Shown here: positions 1-12,398 of the stretch, piece by piece | How positions within the stretch are numbered: the stretch's first letter is position 1 | Layout: each line of letters begins with the position of its first letter | Assembly (NCBI GenBank): GCA_932521035.1 | Contig: OW051497.1 | Location: 4,278,001-4,342,000 of the forward strand | Direction: 5' to 3' | Length of the DNA stretch: 64,000 nt | DNA from: Oscheius dolichura | Lineage: Eukaryota > Nematoda > Chromadorea > Rhabditida > Rhabditidae | Notes under the pieces: generated by a model | What the model saw: only the letters and a program-made list of their open reading frames with translations | Database searches by the model: none | Told to the model about the DNA's origin: nothing | Program-made: the position numbers and the translations under genes

Positions 1-2102
1 ATTCATCATCGGCGTCCCAAATCCCATTCCTCCCGGACGTTGCATTTGGAGCATGTTCAACTGCATGTCTAGGCAATCTTCTTCATTTCCTAAAGAGTGG
101 ATATTCCGTCACAATCCGTGGCGTGACTAACCGTCATGCATGCTGGAGTTGCTGCTCATGTCGCTGTTGCTGGGAGAGAGGAGGACATCATTGTTGAAGA
201 AAGAAGGGTGGTCGGCGGCGGAGGGCGTGAAGTTTCCTAAAGTTGGGTTACTATAAACCGCAGCTTTTGAAACGAACCATTGTTGTAGTAGTGCATGTTC
301 TGCATATCCGGTGTGAACTGCTGTGGGGGATACTCGGAGGGAGACCTCTTGATGTTCTCACAGTTGTTCTGACTGTCGATCCAATTGTTCCGTGGCATTG
401 GGGGTTCGGTCGCAGTCATTGGACCACCTTGACCGGCAGAGCAATGTTGGGGTTGGTAGGATTCGAAAGCTGCACACTTTGTTATAGAATAGAGAAAATA
501 GCTTCTACCTGTCTTCCAGAGCTGAAGCTGGGCGAAGAGAGTGTCTCCTCCCTCAGGGCTCAGGGCTTCAAAATCCTTCTGGGACATCCCCAGAAGAACT
601 CTCCCTGATAAAAATATCTGAGGAGGGATGCACAGGTTAAACTGCTGACACATCTCCCTGATCCAGCGGGATCCATGCTCCGGACTCCAGTTGTAAGGAT
701 CTAAAATAAGCTAGATTAGCGTTGTTTTCTCAGAAGAGTCAGTGTTTTGCTCTGGTGTTTATTGTAGACGCGTCACTTCCGGCTACTAAGAACAACAGCG
801 CATACCGCCAATTCACGGTTAATAAATAGCTCCTCCCCACTTACCGGTTGGCAGTCCCAGCTTAGCGCAGGTGGTGCTGATGTCCTGGATCAGATGTCTC
901 AGGATGAGATCCCTGTAGATGTCCATTTGGCCATCGTTGGAGTTATTCTGACATTGCATGTTCATGTCGTTGTGGCCCTGTTCAGGGCCCTGCTGTGGGA
1001 AGTGGGGCTGATAGAAAACGTCTGAAATTTGTTTCATTTTCACTGGTAAGGAAGACAGGAGCGAACACCAGTAATTAGTAAGCGTCTCGGGAACCAGACT
1101 GGTCCGCCGGCGCAGCTTTTTCAGGAAACTATCTTGTTTTCTCTCGAATATCCACTCACTTTCGTTCATTTCAGACTTGATGGGGTCGTCGCGTAGCTGG
1201 TGAAACATGACATCCGACTGCTGAAAAACCTCTTTATGAAACATAACTAATAACTACAGTAGTCGTTTTATCCCTTCTATTTTCCCTTCTAGGATAAAGG
1301 AAGATGTTAACCCCGGCGCCTTTTCTTAAGACCGGTTTTCCTTACAATGACAATCGCCGAGCGGATCAGCTTAGCCCGCGGTTATCCCAGGGTGGCAGAG
1401 GAGAAAGAACGATTAGATTCAAGCGCAGAAGAAAGCATAAACCGGTCGTCATTACTTTCGCTGAATGACCACTACAGGCGCAAGAATACGGTCAACTGAG
1501 GGCAATGGTGAGAAAAAGAGAATAGCGACAAGTTTTGAATACGATACCTTTTGCATAGGCTTACGGCAGAAAGCTGTCTGCAGGGAGGCAGCCACGTCCT
1601 CACTCGACGCAATGGGGACAGTCTTCATCTTAGGCGAGTAGGATGGAGGTGCCTGGAGAAGGTGATGGTCGAACGGCCGCACGCACATCAACATGGTGAA
1701 ACAATAACCCAGCGGTCACTGACTGGATGCCGATAAAAGTTTGGCGGCACTAACGTGTTGAACAGCCTCTTTTAGCGATAAGAGCTTGTAAAAAGTTATT
1801 ATCTCAAAATTTTACCACTAAGCGCGTCGACGCGATAGCAGCGGCTAAGTCATATGACCGTGGACCAACGTGAGCAGTGAGGAAAACGGACCAGACGCTG
1901 ACGAACAGGTTACAAAAACTCGGGACAGAAAGACAACGGACAGAAGAGAAAAGAGAAATGGATACTGTACCTTGTCGACGCAGTATCCATCGTCGTCAAC
2001 AATAAACTCTGATTTGACTTGAACAAAATCCGATGGATTAGCTCTGTGCTGCGGCACAGGGTTCCAGTCGAACTCCTTGCCGCATTGCATAACATCATTC
2101 AT
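1..2102 (-). CDS. ETS-family transcription factor with Pointed (PNT) domain, SPDEF/ETS-4-like, partial at left edge
   Basis: DNA-binding regulator acting in the nucleus. Seven exons are readable: 1971-2102, 1548-1652, 1160-1220, 845-1021, 278-700, 132-236 and <1-89. All join in phase, and several introns are only about 43 nt. The start is the ATG at 2100-2102. The PNT/SAM domain spans exons 4-5. It begins near the RDLILRHLI and KLGLPT motifs, continues through the tryptophan of WSPEHGSRW, and ends in SPEGGDTLFAQLQLWK. That last block closely resembles the end of the SPDEF-type PNT domain (GGD.L.A.L..WK), the class that includes C. elegans ETS-4 and Drosophila Ets98B. The rest of exon 5 and exons 6-7 are Ser/Asn/Gln/Pro-rich linker. 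The C-terminal ETS DNA-binding domain lies outside the window, so the family call rests on the PNT domain only. Confidence 0.8.
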
Positions 2103-5030
2103 TTTATGGGGAGTACTGTACAGCTACCACTCACTTTCAGTCCCGCTTCTTATTACCCATGAAACAGATCTCTCTGAAAACGAGAAAAACCATCTAGCAT
2201 ACTCAAAGTTGACAAAAGATAAGTCAATTGCAAGTCAACGCCGATAAAATGATGGGCCAATAAACCAGAGCTTATGACGTAAAACAAGATAATGGCTGGG
2301 CTCGGCCGAAGAAAGACCACAAGACTGAGTGTCAAAGGAACAGAAGCTGACAGAATTTGCAAGGAAGCAGGACAAGAAGTGCAGGAAAGGGCCCATGGTT
2401 GCCCATTGTTTTCTCCTGTACATTTTTAGACTGGCACTATCAGTGGCAATGGACCTACATCTACGTAAGTGGAGAAATATTATAGAGGTAAAGGAGACGA
2501 AGACATTGTTTTGCGTCCTCCCATAAAAGTAAGCATGCGAGTTTGTTTGTATTTGAACTGACCCGAGAGGAGAAAATCGCGCTACAACTGACTCTGGAGA
2601 AGGAAGTTTGAAAAGGGCAACGATGTTACAGAAGACTGGTCAGAACAATGCCTACTGACCAGACGTCACTATTGAAATTTGTACGGGATACGCTGATTCA
2701 ATGCGTGCATTGTATTTCGTGCTGGGAGGTCGCCGCAACGCGGACGACGAAGAAGCCAAATTACGAGTTGTACAACAATGAATGGGTTTTAAGTGAATCA
2801 TGAAAGATCTGACCTACAATATTTTGAAATATTCAAATTCTAATATTTTAGATGGCAGTATTAGCAAGGGATTACTGTTAGCTGATCCGGGGGTACGGTA
2901 GCAGGGCAGAGTTAAGGATACAAAAAGACACACCCTATTTTGCTGATGAGATGCTGGAACGGGAGTAGACTGCGTTGCGTACTTTACGTGTGAATCACGC
3001 AGCCAGAATGAACAGCAGCAGGAGTGCCACAGTCGGTCAGCGGAAGAGAAATCTTACGTAACACAAACAAATAGCCGGCTCGCGCACCTGCAACGCGCAT
3101 GTGCCGAGACAGCCGTCGGTGACGACATCCCAACTGACCGGAAGGTGTTCAAACAACCGCTGGCAATGCCACTTAGCGCACTCGGACTCCCCATCAAAAA
3201 GCAAACAAATATTGTGCATCGGAGAGGTTCTTGATTTGATGTTTTGACTGTAACTGGTGCACTTGGCCATCTAACCGTTACGGGAAGACTGTCGAAAGAA
3301 ACCGGGACCCTGAGCAAGAACGGCTTCTTTTTTGTAGTCTGCACTTTATCGCGATATATTGAGACTTTTTCTACAAGCGGTAGACTACAGCTGCTGATAT
3401 CCAAAGAGAGGCAAACTACAAAATATTCAGAATCGCTGTGCTAACACGCAAGGGTCACTAGCAATGTTGTTTCGCATCTCTGATTTTACGCTCTTATCAA
3501 ACGTTATCCTGCGAAAATACGTATGACTTCATTTTAAGGGAGTAGGGAGGGAAGGTTTAAGTTATCATATGAACAGCTAAAACTGCTTGCAAAAGAAGGC
3601 TACAGCTGCAAAAGGATAGGTTGTACAGTGGGGCATGTCTGGCCGAAAACATGTTGCTACTCGGTACGGAAGGTAGGTAACAGCCACACCTGGGACCAAA
3701 AAACGGCTCTTCGTAAAAAAATTCCTTTCACGGAGGAAGCGATGGCATGGGAATCGAAATTTTCTGTCTAATACGACTCTCGAGATAGAAAGTTTTGGGT
3801 GAATAAGAGGGATTACAGTTGAGGTAAAAATGTTGCAGAAGAAGTTCGTTGAGAGGGAAAGGAGGCATGCGTCGAGATTATGTGAGTGAAAGGAAGAAGG
3901 TCAGCGGGGAGGCTGCTTGAGGCGAAATTGGGGTCGACCGAGGACCTGCAACCGGTCCGACCCGGACGCGTACAACACGTTCTCCGTACGAGAATACACG
4001 CTTTCATGCCTGAGGGGATGACCATCGGCGATGCCAGGATCATCTTTTGGCAGCTTTCACTGTCTGACCCGGGCCTTAAAAGAAAATTTGTAAACAAACA
4101 TGCCGGCTGGGTAAACACCACAAACGGGAGGATACCGTGCAGGGTTTCTAGTGATACTCGCTTGAGGATAAAGAAATGACTCGCAGTTTTTTGGGAGAGT
4201 ATGCGCACAGAACGAAAAGGTCAGGCCATTAAGAAATGCCAACTCCTGTCTTGATTAGACACTATTAAGTCTTAACCTCGTTTTCAAATTAAAAAAAAAA
4301 ACAAGTGAAATCAAGGTGTACTTGTTTATTCTCATACAGCTTATGGCCGGAGAAAGGAGCAGAGTAAAAGAGGAAAAAGGCAGAGCGAAAGTGAAATAGA
4401 GGAGAAAGTATCAAAAACGATCCCGAGTGAAAGGGAATGTTGCACGTAGAAAAAGGGGGTTACGGAATGAAAGGGAAACGCGAAGGAGGCGCTACTTGAA
4501 ATGGGGTCGCCTGGAACCGCTCCCAGATGCTTATCCATAAGATCCAGCTTCTCTACTGATCACTGCCCTCGATCTTCTATAAAAACAAGTGTTTCAAATC
4601 GAAGTACACAGCACAAAATGTCCTCACTGCATTATAGCCCTCCACTTCTTATCCAAATCTGATTGAATGCGCGTTGCTGTCGCTTATCCTTCCGGTGATT
4701 ACCATCTACGAATCTCTTCGAACACGGCGAGCCCATTTGTCTTTTTTTTCAAACTTTGGTTTATTGTCCGCGGTCCGATTAAACCATTTGTAAAGAAAAG
4801 TTTTCGTAATGCAAAATCGGCGGTCACCAAAGTAAAGGATGAATGTGGGTCAAGTCAGGGAAAAAGAAAGCCAAAGCAGATTGCCCCATGGAAAGGGAAA
4901 CTAAGGGTGTCGTCGGATATCAAAGTTGTCTATTGTTCTGGCTCTTTCCATTGTTGTCCTTCAAAAAATGCATTACTCGAAAAAAATTCGACAGTCACAG
5001 CGAAAAAGCAAAAGACATTTCAAATGGCTT
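2103..5030. other. Gene-poor stretch upstream of the ETS gene
   Basis: I see no exon that I can connect to a protein family. Short open frames at about 3037-3404, 3813-4208 and 4667-5128 have no signal peptide, no domain motif and no consistent splice structure. The part next to 2102 presumably contains the ETS promoter, but no element is recognisable. Confidence 0.5.
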
Positions 5031-5673
5031 TTAATGTTTGCAATCACGAGATTCACCAGGAAGTAGTGCCTCCAAATTCCACGTGCCGATATCCAAAACT
5101 TTGTTCGACTCGAGTCCTAAACTTCTAATTTCTAACCGACCAGAACCCGCCTACCTTTGCCGATATAGGTGTTGGGGAGCTCGAAGTTCCAGCGTCGTTG
5201 GCAAGGCTGAAATAAGGTTAGCTAACTGGAGGCCGATCCACTTACAGTCACTCCATCATTGCAGTCGTGATAAATTTTCAAGTGGACGTCGATAGTTGTC
5301 AGTTCCCGGGTAGTTCCTTTCACCTCAAAGAAACCTTCGGCGTTTGTCAATTTGGAGTCGAGGACGTCATCCTGATCGGGACCGAAATCGTCATCTACTA
5401 ACTTGACTTCAACGTCCCTAGCCGGTTTGATGCCACAAAGAAATTTGCCTTTCACCTTAATTTCAACTTTTAATCCTACCCTAATAATAGGCAGATCTCT
5501 GTCTGTCTTTTTCGACTGTCACGTTTTTAATGCTAACGCGTCCAAAGGACGCCGGAGGCATACTAGTTAAAAAAGAAAAGAGTCACTCTGTAGCTTTGTT
5601 GTCCTTCTCCTATTTTAGCCGGGCTAGCCGCTGACAGAAGAACACAGGCCAAGAATATCAATAATTTTCGCAT
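5031..5673 (-). CDS. Transthyretin-like (TTL) secreted protein 1
   Basis: Nematode transthyretin-like family: small secreted beta-sandwich proteins, mostly of unknown function (C. elegans TTR-52 bridges phosphatidylserine and an engulfment receptor). The ATG at 5671-5673 starts a clear signal peptide (MRKLLIFLACVLLSAAS). The mature part has the family landmarks in order: VKGKFLCGIKPA, VEVKLVDDD, the middle E/F strands near TTIDVHLKIYHDC, then PCQRRW and the NTYIG block, and the C-terminal NLEALLPGESRDCKH. There are four exons. The first intron runs from a GTGACT donor to an AAG acceptor; the other two are about 40 nt and in phase. Four cysteines are conserved with the family. It lies about 110 bp downstream of a second TTL gene on the same strand, which suggests tandem duplication. 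Confidence 0.88.
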
Positions 5674-5781
5674 CTAGAAATGAATTAAAAGAGTTACACA
5701 AGAAAATGGAAAGAATTTGAATGGAAATGGCCATAAATGAATTTACAGGATGGAATGAGCCATATTTATTAAGTAAACACT

Positions 5782-6326
5782 CTAGTTGCAGTCTTTTGCT
5801 TCATTTTCCAGCTCTACCTGAAGAAATAAGGATCGTTTATAGCTTGTTGAGCAAACTAACCTCCAAGTTCAACTCTCCGAGGTTCATGGTCAGCTTGGGT
5901 TCGACCCCGTCGGATATGTATTTGTTGGGAACTCGAATTCTCCACTTCCTTTGACACGGCTGAAGAAAACCGGTACAACGCGATACCTAATTTTAACGCT
6001 TACCCTGCCTCGATTGTTACAGGTGTGATATATCCGCACTTCGGGGTCAATTATACTAATTTCTTCGGTAGAGCCCGACAGGAAGAATTCGCCGGAGGCT
6101 GTGGTGTAGGTCTGGGCAATGTGGTCATCGGGATCCGGACCAGATCCTAAAAGTAAATACCAATGAGCGTTGATAGCTACTTGCCTGCGTCCTGATCGAT
6201 GAGTTTAACGAGTATGTCGGTTGCTGGTTCGTTTCCACAGAGCAGCTTGCCGTTAACCGCTACTGACTGTGCGCGAAACGCTACTGTTGCTGTCAAAAAT
6301 GTGAAAAGTAGAAGAAGAGAACGCAT
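5782..6326 (-). CDS. Transthyretin-like (TTL) secreted protein 2
   Basis: The ATG at 6324-6326 begins a signal peptide (MRSLLLLFTFLTATVAF). It is followed by the TTL motifs VNGKLLCGNEPATD, LVKLIDQDAG, a strand with EVRIYHTCNN, then PCQRKWRIRVPNKYI and a C-terminal ELENEAKDCN. Four exons join in phase. The first intron (6147-6184, 38 nt) has a GC donor (GCAG|GCAAGT) instead of GT. The protein is close in layout to the neighbour at 5031-5673 but clearly diverged in sequence, so this is an old tandem pair. The function of this member cannot be read from sequence. Secretion is inferred from the signal peptide. Confidence 0.88.
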
Positions 6327-6558
6327 TTCTAAACTTTTAATAGAGTAGGATGTCATTCATAGCAATAAATGTGTAGTATGTAAGTGATTACAAATAAATA
6401 GATCAATATGGGATTGTTATCGAGAGGAACAGGCCAAAACATGTGATAACAGGTGGTATGTGGGTCTTAAACTGGGCTCGCTAGGAGATAAACGATGTTG
6501 CTCGAGTCACAACAACAAGTATGAAGTACGGGTCAGAGTCACCTTGTCTATTGAACAA

Positions 6559-8696
6559 TCACACCTCAATTTCAATGAAATCATACGTGGGTGCAGGGCT
6601 GGGTGTCCGTCGGTGCGGGTTTCTTCTTCTAACAGATAACGAGGTGCTGTCCTCTTCCTGCTCTCTAGTGGAGCTGCCTTCAGAGATATTCTGGCTCGAA
6701 GTACAAGTACTTGAACCCGGAGAATCATCAGAACGAGTCTCTTTAGTTATAGGTGACAGGAACCACCAACTTCCAATCTGAAGAAGCCCTACAGAGCAGT
6801 TCGGGCATTTTCACCTGAACAACAAGCCATCGGATCCCCAATTCAGCAAACAACAGAACAGCAGCTAGTGCCAACCCGCCGAGTAATATCCAAAAAGCTC
6901 CCTGTGCCCTCTTCAAATCGAGATATCCCAAAGTTCTCGGGGTTGTTGTATTGCACACGTTCCAGCGCTGAGAATAGACATAGTTGTTATAGTCGTTCAT
7001 CCATTTTATAATGAAGCCGCGTTCGTCCATTCCTCTTATTCTAAACGCTGGTCTTTAGGAGATGTTAGCTGTTTTGCCTTGAAGAGAAGAATGTTGAGTA
7101 GCGTGAGTTGAGCTGTAAGGGGATAGAAAGATATGCCGGTAGAATCCCATCCGCAAGAAGATAGAAATGACAGTCAACGTACGCGTAGTATTTTAATGTT
7201 TCCCACGGTCCAAGAAGAACGTATCCTGTATTATTATGGAGAATATCAATGGCTGAATGAATTTCGTTTATAGCCTTCTTCAAGGATTTACCATTGGCGT
7301 AGCCGTTCACATACAGAACCTTATTGTTCACGGAGATCTCGTACCACAGCTGTTTGTAGACGGGAAGATCCGACCTCTGAATTCTTTACTCTGATAACTG
7401 ATAACTTTGGCCAACTTACTGCGATCATTTCCGTTCTCGTTCTTGAATTTCCATCCATAAGCAGTTTATACTTTCCTTGTTTCACTACAGCAACCAGCCC
7501 GTCAATATCTGTGAAGGTATGTAATCAGCGCCGAACTGTACCTTGAAAGGGGAGAGCCATTTTTTCTACAGCGAACAAAGCTACAAGGCTGCCAGTGAAC
7601 GTGGCCATGAGAGTAATGCTAGCTAACCACCACAACGCTATGAGGACTCGACAGCTCCATGACTTTGGCTGGTTGAACAATCCTAAACGATGAGCAACTC
7701 ATTTTAAATTACAAACACCTTGTTGCACAAATATCGAGTAAAATATCCAGATGCATTCCCCGTACCCGTAGGTAAGCTCTCCGTACACAACTTGAACAAC
7801 CCTACTGATAAGTAAAAGCACTCCGGCGGAAACAATGATGGCCCCCGCAGTTGTTACCCACACCTGAATGACTTAATCATAGGGAGACTATGGATATCGG
7901 ACCTGCCACTTGAAGGGAGCCGTGACAATAAGCATGGTTCGGTCCTCGTATTTGTCTGGGGACCTTATGAGCATGCCAGTCATTTCATATTTGAAGGGAT
8001 ACGTGAGATCGGAGATCAGACTGCGGCTGTAGTCCATTATAGCAGCACCGGCAATTATGTCGATGTCCTTGAAATGTTATGCAAGTACTGCGATGCCAAC
8101 CTTGTGAACTAGCTCGGAGAAGGCTTTGTTCCAGGTGCCGTTCTCCTTTTGAGCGTACGACTGCGTTTCGTTGATAATCTGAGTATCAGAAGAAATAGAC
8201 AGATACACACAACCCACTGTATATGTCAAATTCAACATTTCCGCAATTTCTTTTAATATTTCAATAACCACTCCAGGCCCATATCCCATGTCGGTGGGAG
8301 CAGCATCCGAAAAATTGACATAGTTTACCTGAAAACGTAACCCATGGGCAAATAAGCGAAACATCACATAGGGCGGTTCGATTGCAGGAACCATTACGTT
8401 CAAATTCTTGTTCCTCAGCGCGCTTTCGGGGATCTTCTTATTTAGTGAATGCTGAAAATGTTGTCCCTTTGGATAGAAATGAGTTTCTTACTTGATACGG
8501 CTGGTATCCAACATTCTTACTGCTAGAAACTATAGGCTGAGTCAGATTAATTGCTAAACTCGTTACTAATGCCATCCAGAGATAGCTTACCCTCATTTAC
8601 TTGATTGATTATATCGCTTGTATTGAATATTATGATACTGTTATTGTCTTGTGCGAGGGACTGGTGAATAAGACAGAGTAGGACAGCAGGAATCAT
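6559..8696 (-). CDS. Divergent ionotropic glutamate receptor / IR-type channel subunit
   Basis: Ligand-gated cation channel subunit of the iGluR superfamily, acting at the plasma membrane. The ATG at 8694-8696 starts a signal peptide (MIPAVLLCLIHQSLA). There is no large amino-terminal domain. Ligand-binding lobe S1 follows directly: PPYVMF, GYGPGVVIEILKEIA, NGTWNKAFSELV, then DIDIIAGAAI. TM1 and a pore segment (WIFYSIFVQQG) lead to M3, where the canonical SYTANLAAF is replaced by TFTGSLVALF. Lobe S2 contains NNKVLYVNGYANGKS and WETLKYYAYVDC. M4 is the GAFWILLGGLALAAVLLFAE segment. The Ser/Glu-rich cytoplasmic tail ends in EIEV, compatible with a PDZ ligand. Introns are 33-45 nt. One of them (7041-7077) uses a GC donor. 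Ligand and selectivity are unknown. Confidence 0.85.
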
Positions 8697-9964
8697 GGCT
8701 GTAGGTAATGAGGCTGTATCGGCTGTATCGCGTTACAACCTCCGGGGCACTTCGAGTGGTTACTCAATTGGCTTTTCTTGCTGTTCTCCTAAAAAATGCA
8801 TTCTTACCTTGCTTGTTTTAAATAATTCCTCCAATTCCAGTTCATTTCATTGCTTTTGATCATCAGTTCTTTGAGAACGAGCTAGTGTCTTGTGGTGGTG
8901 CTACTCTGATGATTAGAGACTTATTGTTTTCTCATTACTTCGGTTTATATACCTTTTTTATACCCACAGATTATATGTATTTTAATTTTTGCTTAATTAA
9001 TTAAAAATAAGGGATTTTATGTATCTTTAGCATCATATTAACAAAAGTTCTTCTATTGGTCGATGCGATAATTCATGTAGTTCCTTTATCAAGTTGCATT
9101 CGATCACCCCTGCATTGATTGTCGCAGATTTTCCTTATAATAAGATAGTAGTTTTAATTAAAGGTCAGCACCTTTTCAGGTATCCCGAAAAGAAAGCGGC
9201 CTCTACTGTGGCCGCCCTCTGCCAAATACTAGGTCTTGCAACGAAGGATCAGTACAATAGAGAGACCCCGCGTCAACTGGCATTATTTCTCTTTGGTATG
9301 AGTAACATTGTGGATATTGGCAATGTTTATTCATACCGGTGCTTAGCAGATGCCCTGAACTCCTTCTTTGGAAGTTCTATTCATTTTGCTGACTTCGCCA
9401 CACGCGGTCGTCGTTGGAAAAATTGATGTAAGGATTTTTGGGTACTGCACGCACGAGTTTGGTTCACTAGAAACATCGCTTGCTTTTTTAGACGGCTTCT
9501 TCTCACCAGACAGCCTGCTATTCCCTAAAATTGGCGCCTATCTATTTGCCCAGTAATCTTTTATCGCCGACGCTTTCTCCCTTGAAACTAAAATTTGTTT
9601 TCTTTTCTGTCCTCTTCGTTCCAGCTTATCGCCTTCTCAACTCTTATCACAATGGTCTTTTTATGCATGGCAACAAAAAATTCGATTGTCTCTCTTTGGT
9701 GCGCAAAAGTGTCGGGCCAACCGAAATCAACCGAATGACAGGGTTCCCACGATCGCAAACAAAGTGTGCCCTCGCGGTGTCCTCGCCTTTCGTCATCTCA
9801 TGAAACGGCTATCTGTACAGCAGACCGCCATCGAACATTTTTTCCTGCTTCTTATCTGATAACTTTCTTTCCGTATTTTTTGTAATTTAACGATCTTTTT
9901 TGCTAGCCTTTGTCTAAAAACTTTACGACCATCTCTATTTAACTCCAGGCATTTTCTGTTTCAG
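8697..9964. other. Intergenic region between divergent iGluR and ZnT genes
   Basis: No convincing exon. The stretch at about 8930-9010 is AT-rich. Open frames at 9094-9426 and 9368-9803 do not show motifs or splice structure. It should hold the promoters of both flanking genes, which point away from each other. Confidence 0.5.
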
Positions 9965-12174
9965 ATGGCGGAACATCCAAGCACATCCTCGTCTCCCACG
10001 CCAAAAAACGAGAAGCCATCCATCGAAGGATGTGGAAAACACGGAAATGAAGCGGCCGAGAAGAGGTTGATGGCTAGGATAGAGGCCGAGTGCGAAGAAC
10101 ACTCTCACACCGCAGAAGACCAACACGAGTAGGGACACATTCTTGCCTATTTTCGTATTTCTTTTCAGGACAAACTCTCGAAAAGTACTGTTCATGATAA
10201 TCTTGACCTTTATTTTCTTCGTGATCGAGCTGACGGTGGGGTTCGTCAACCGATCCATTGCCCTTCTAGCCGACTCTTATCACATGCTATCGGATGTGAT
10301 GGCCCTCTGCGTGGCTCTCATCTGTCTCAGGGTACATTTTATTGCGGAGGGGAACACTTTCGTCTGGTTCTGATAGTCACAGATAACCGTCTATTCGCAG
10401 TTTGGCAAATGTTGACGATTGCTCACCTTTTTATATTTGCGTTTCGCATCTGACTAAGCGTTTATACCCAATTTGAAATCACAGGATACTTTGCTCTTAC
10501 AGATCTCCAAAAGGAAGTCTAAAAATAATGGCTTCGGATGGGTACGAGCAGAAGTTTTGGGAGCGCTGGTCAATGGAACCTTTCTCCTCACGATGTGCTT
10601 TATGATCTCGGTGGAGTCAGTGGGAAGGATTATTCACCCAAACAAGATGTCTCATCCTCTACAGGTTGGAAGGGAGGCATTCATTCACAGGTCTCTTTTA
10701 GGTATTGATTGTTGGCGTTATCGGACTTCTGATCAACGTGGTAGGCATCGGACTATTCCACGGAGGCCATGGACATTCACACGGTGGTGGAGGTGGAGGT
10801 GGACACGGGCATTCTCACGACCATAAGGTGCGGATTGCTCCTTTTTTTTTAGTTTGACTATTTATAGAAGGATACAGACCATAAACACAGTGACAGCGAG
10901 CATAAACACAAAGAAAATGAAGAGGAGCTGGAGCTTGTCGACGATCATGACCATCCGAAGAAAACGACCCGATCCCTGAGTCATATCAGTAATGAAGTGT
11001 CCCACAATGTAAGTCCCGACTTGTGTTTACCGATGACGAGGAGGTAAAGGTTAATTTTTAAGCTGTCAATGATGATTACCAGCGGCTCCAAGCAAGTAAG
11101 AGATGTTTATTTTAAAACACAGCTAACCCCATAGCATAGCACTGCCCCCCTCTGAACTACACCGCTAAATTGGTGTTGGTTTCACACATTTGCATGTAAC
11201 CTGGAATGGGTAGCGATTTTCTTATAAACATTCATTCATAATCATCCCATTACTCCTTTATTTTTAGCATTTGGCCCTCAAAATGGTGAATTTAAACGAT
11301 GCAATACCTCAAGAGGAGTATTCGGATGAGGACGCCGCAGCAGCATTTAGAAAGAAGATGAAAGGTATGTGTTATTGAACATTTAACTTTATCCCAGTTT
11401 GTAGAGAATGAAAATTTGAACATGAGAGGAGTATTCCTTCACATTGTGTCGGACGCCATCGGCTCCGTCTTTGTTGTCATCACCGCTGCTGTAGCTCTTT
11501 GGGCACCTACTTCTTTTGAGAAGGTAACCATCTATATGGATCCTTGCTTGAGGTATGCGTATCCGTTTTTTAAATTTTAATCTTTACAGTATGATATTGG
11601 TTTCGCTCATCAGTTTCTCTGCTTATCGACTGGTTAAGGAGACATCAGCCATCCTCCTCGGAAAGCCCCCAGCTTTTGTAAACTTCGACTTGCTCAAGAG
11701 GGATATTAAAAAGGTACTATTCCCTAGTTACACGCTCTTCAGTAGTATACTTCAGATCCAAGGGGTTGCATTGGTTGAAGAGGTTCGAGTGTGGACACTG
11801 GTATCCAATCGGCACCTGGCCGCCGCAAAGGTATTCACAGCTGACCTAATAACACGCTCTATTGATTTATAGGTAGAGTTCTGCAGTGCCGCTGCCTTTG
11901 ACCAAGCGGCCCCCAAAATTCGGGCGCTATTCCACAACGCCGCCATCCATTCATTAACGTTGCAGCCTCTCTTTACTTCGGTGTTTTTCTTTCATTTTCA
12001 TTTAATATTAGAATATTCAGCCATGTTGCAAGTCGCCAACCATAGATCCGATTGCAGAAACTCCCGAGAGCGAAGACAGCGCTAATAATAATGATAACGT
12101 TCAAGAGGTTAGAAATTTCAAAATTTGGTTAAGAAAATCAATTTCAGCCCCTTCTCCACTCCAAAAATCATTAG
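9965..12174 (+). CDS. Zinc transporter, cation diffusion facilitator family (ZnT-1/CDF-1-like)
   Basis: CDF/SLC30 proton-coupled zinc exporter, a six-TM membrane protein. The ATG at 9965 opens a hydrophilic N terminus. Exon 2 carries TM1-TM2 with the zinc-site signature SYHMLSD (HxxxD). TM3-TM4 are split over exons from about 10493 to 10827. The cytosolic His-rich loop contains HGGHGHSH, a glycine run and HGHSHDHK, and continues in a charged His/Glu/Lys segment. TM5 has the second HxxxD site (HIVSDAIGS). TM6 contains IYMDPCLSMILVSL. The C-terminal cytosolic domain has VEEVRVWTLVSN and IHSLTLQP, matching the ZnT-1 subgroup, and ends in an acidic tail. About ten exons join in phase and the last ends at TAG 12172-12174. 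The His-rich loop length and the cytosolic domain favour ZnT-1/CDF-1 over ZnT-2/4/8. Confidence 0.9.
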
Positions 12175-12398
12175 TTCAAACCCCGATCTTTTACCTGAAT
12201 GTGATACCAAGCTTTATACATGCATTGGTGCAGCCCTGTGATGCTTTACATGTCTCCTCGAATATCATTGTGTCAAAACACATCAATGTGCAACTCTATG
12301 TATTAATTATAATAATAAAGAGTTTATTCAGTCTTTCTACTGACTAATTGTTTGAGAGGAGCACCTTACAATGTTAGTTAAACGAGTTTCCTATAACT

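Noticed and set aside
4667-5128. 153-codon plus-strand open frame next to TTL 1
   Set aside because: Overlaps the last TTL exon on the other strand, with Lys-rich low-information composition and no motif.
9094-9426. 110-codon plus-strand open frame
   Set aside because: No motif, no upstream promoter evidence and no splice partner; sits in AT-rich intergenic DNA.
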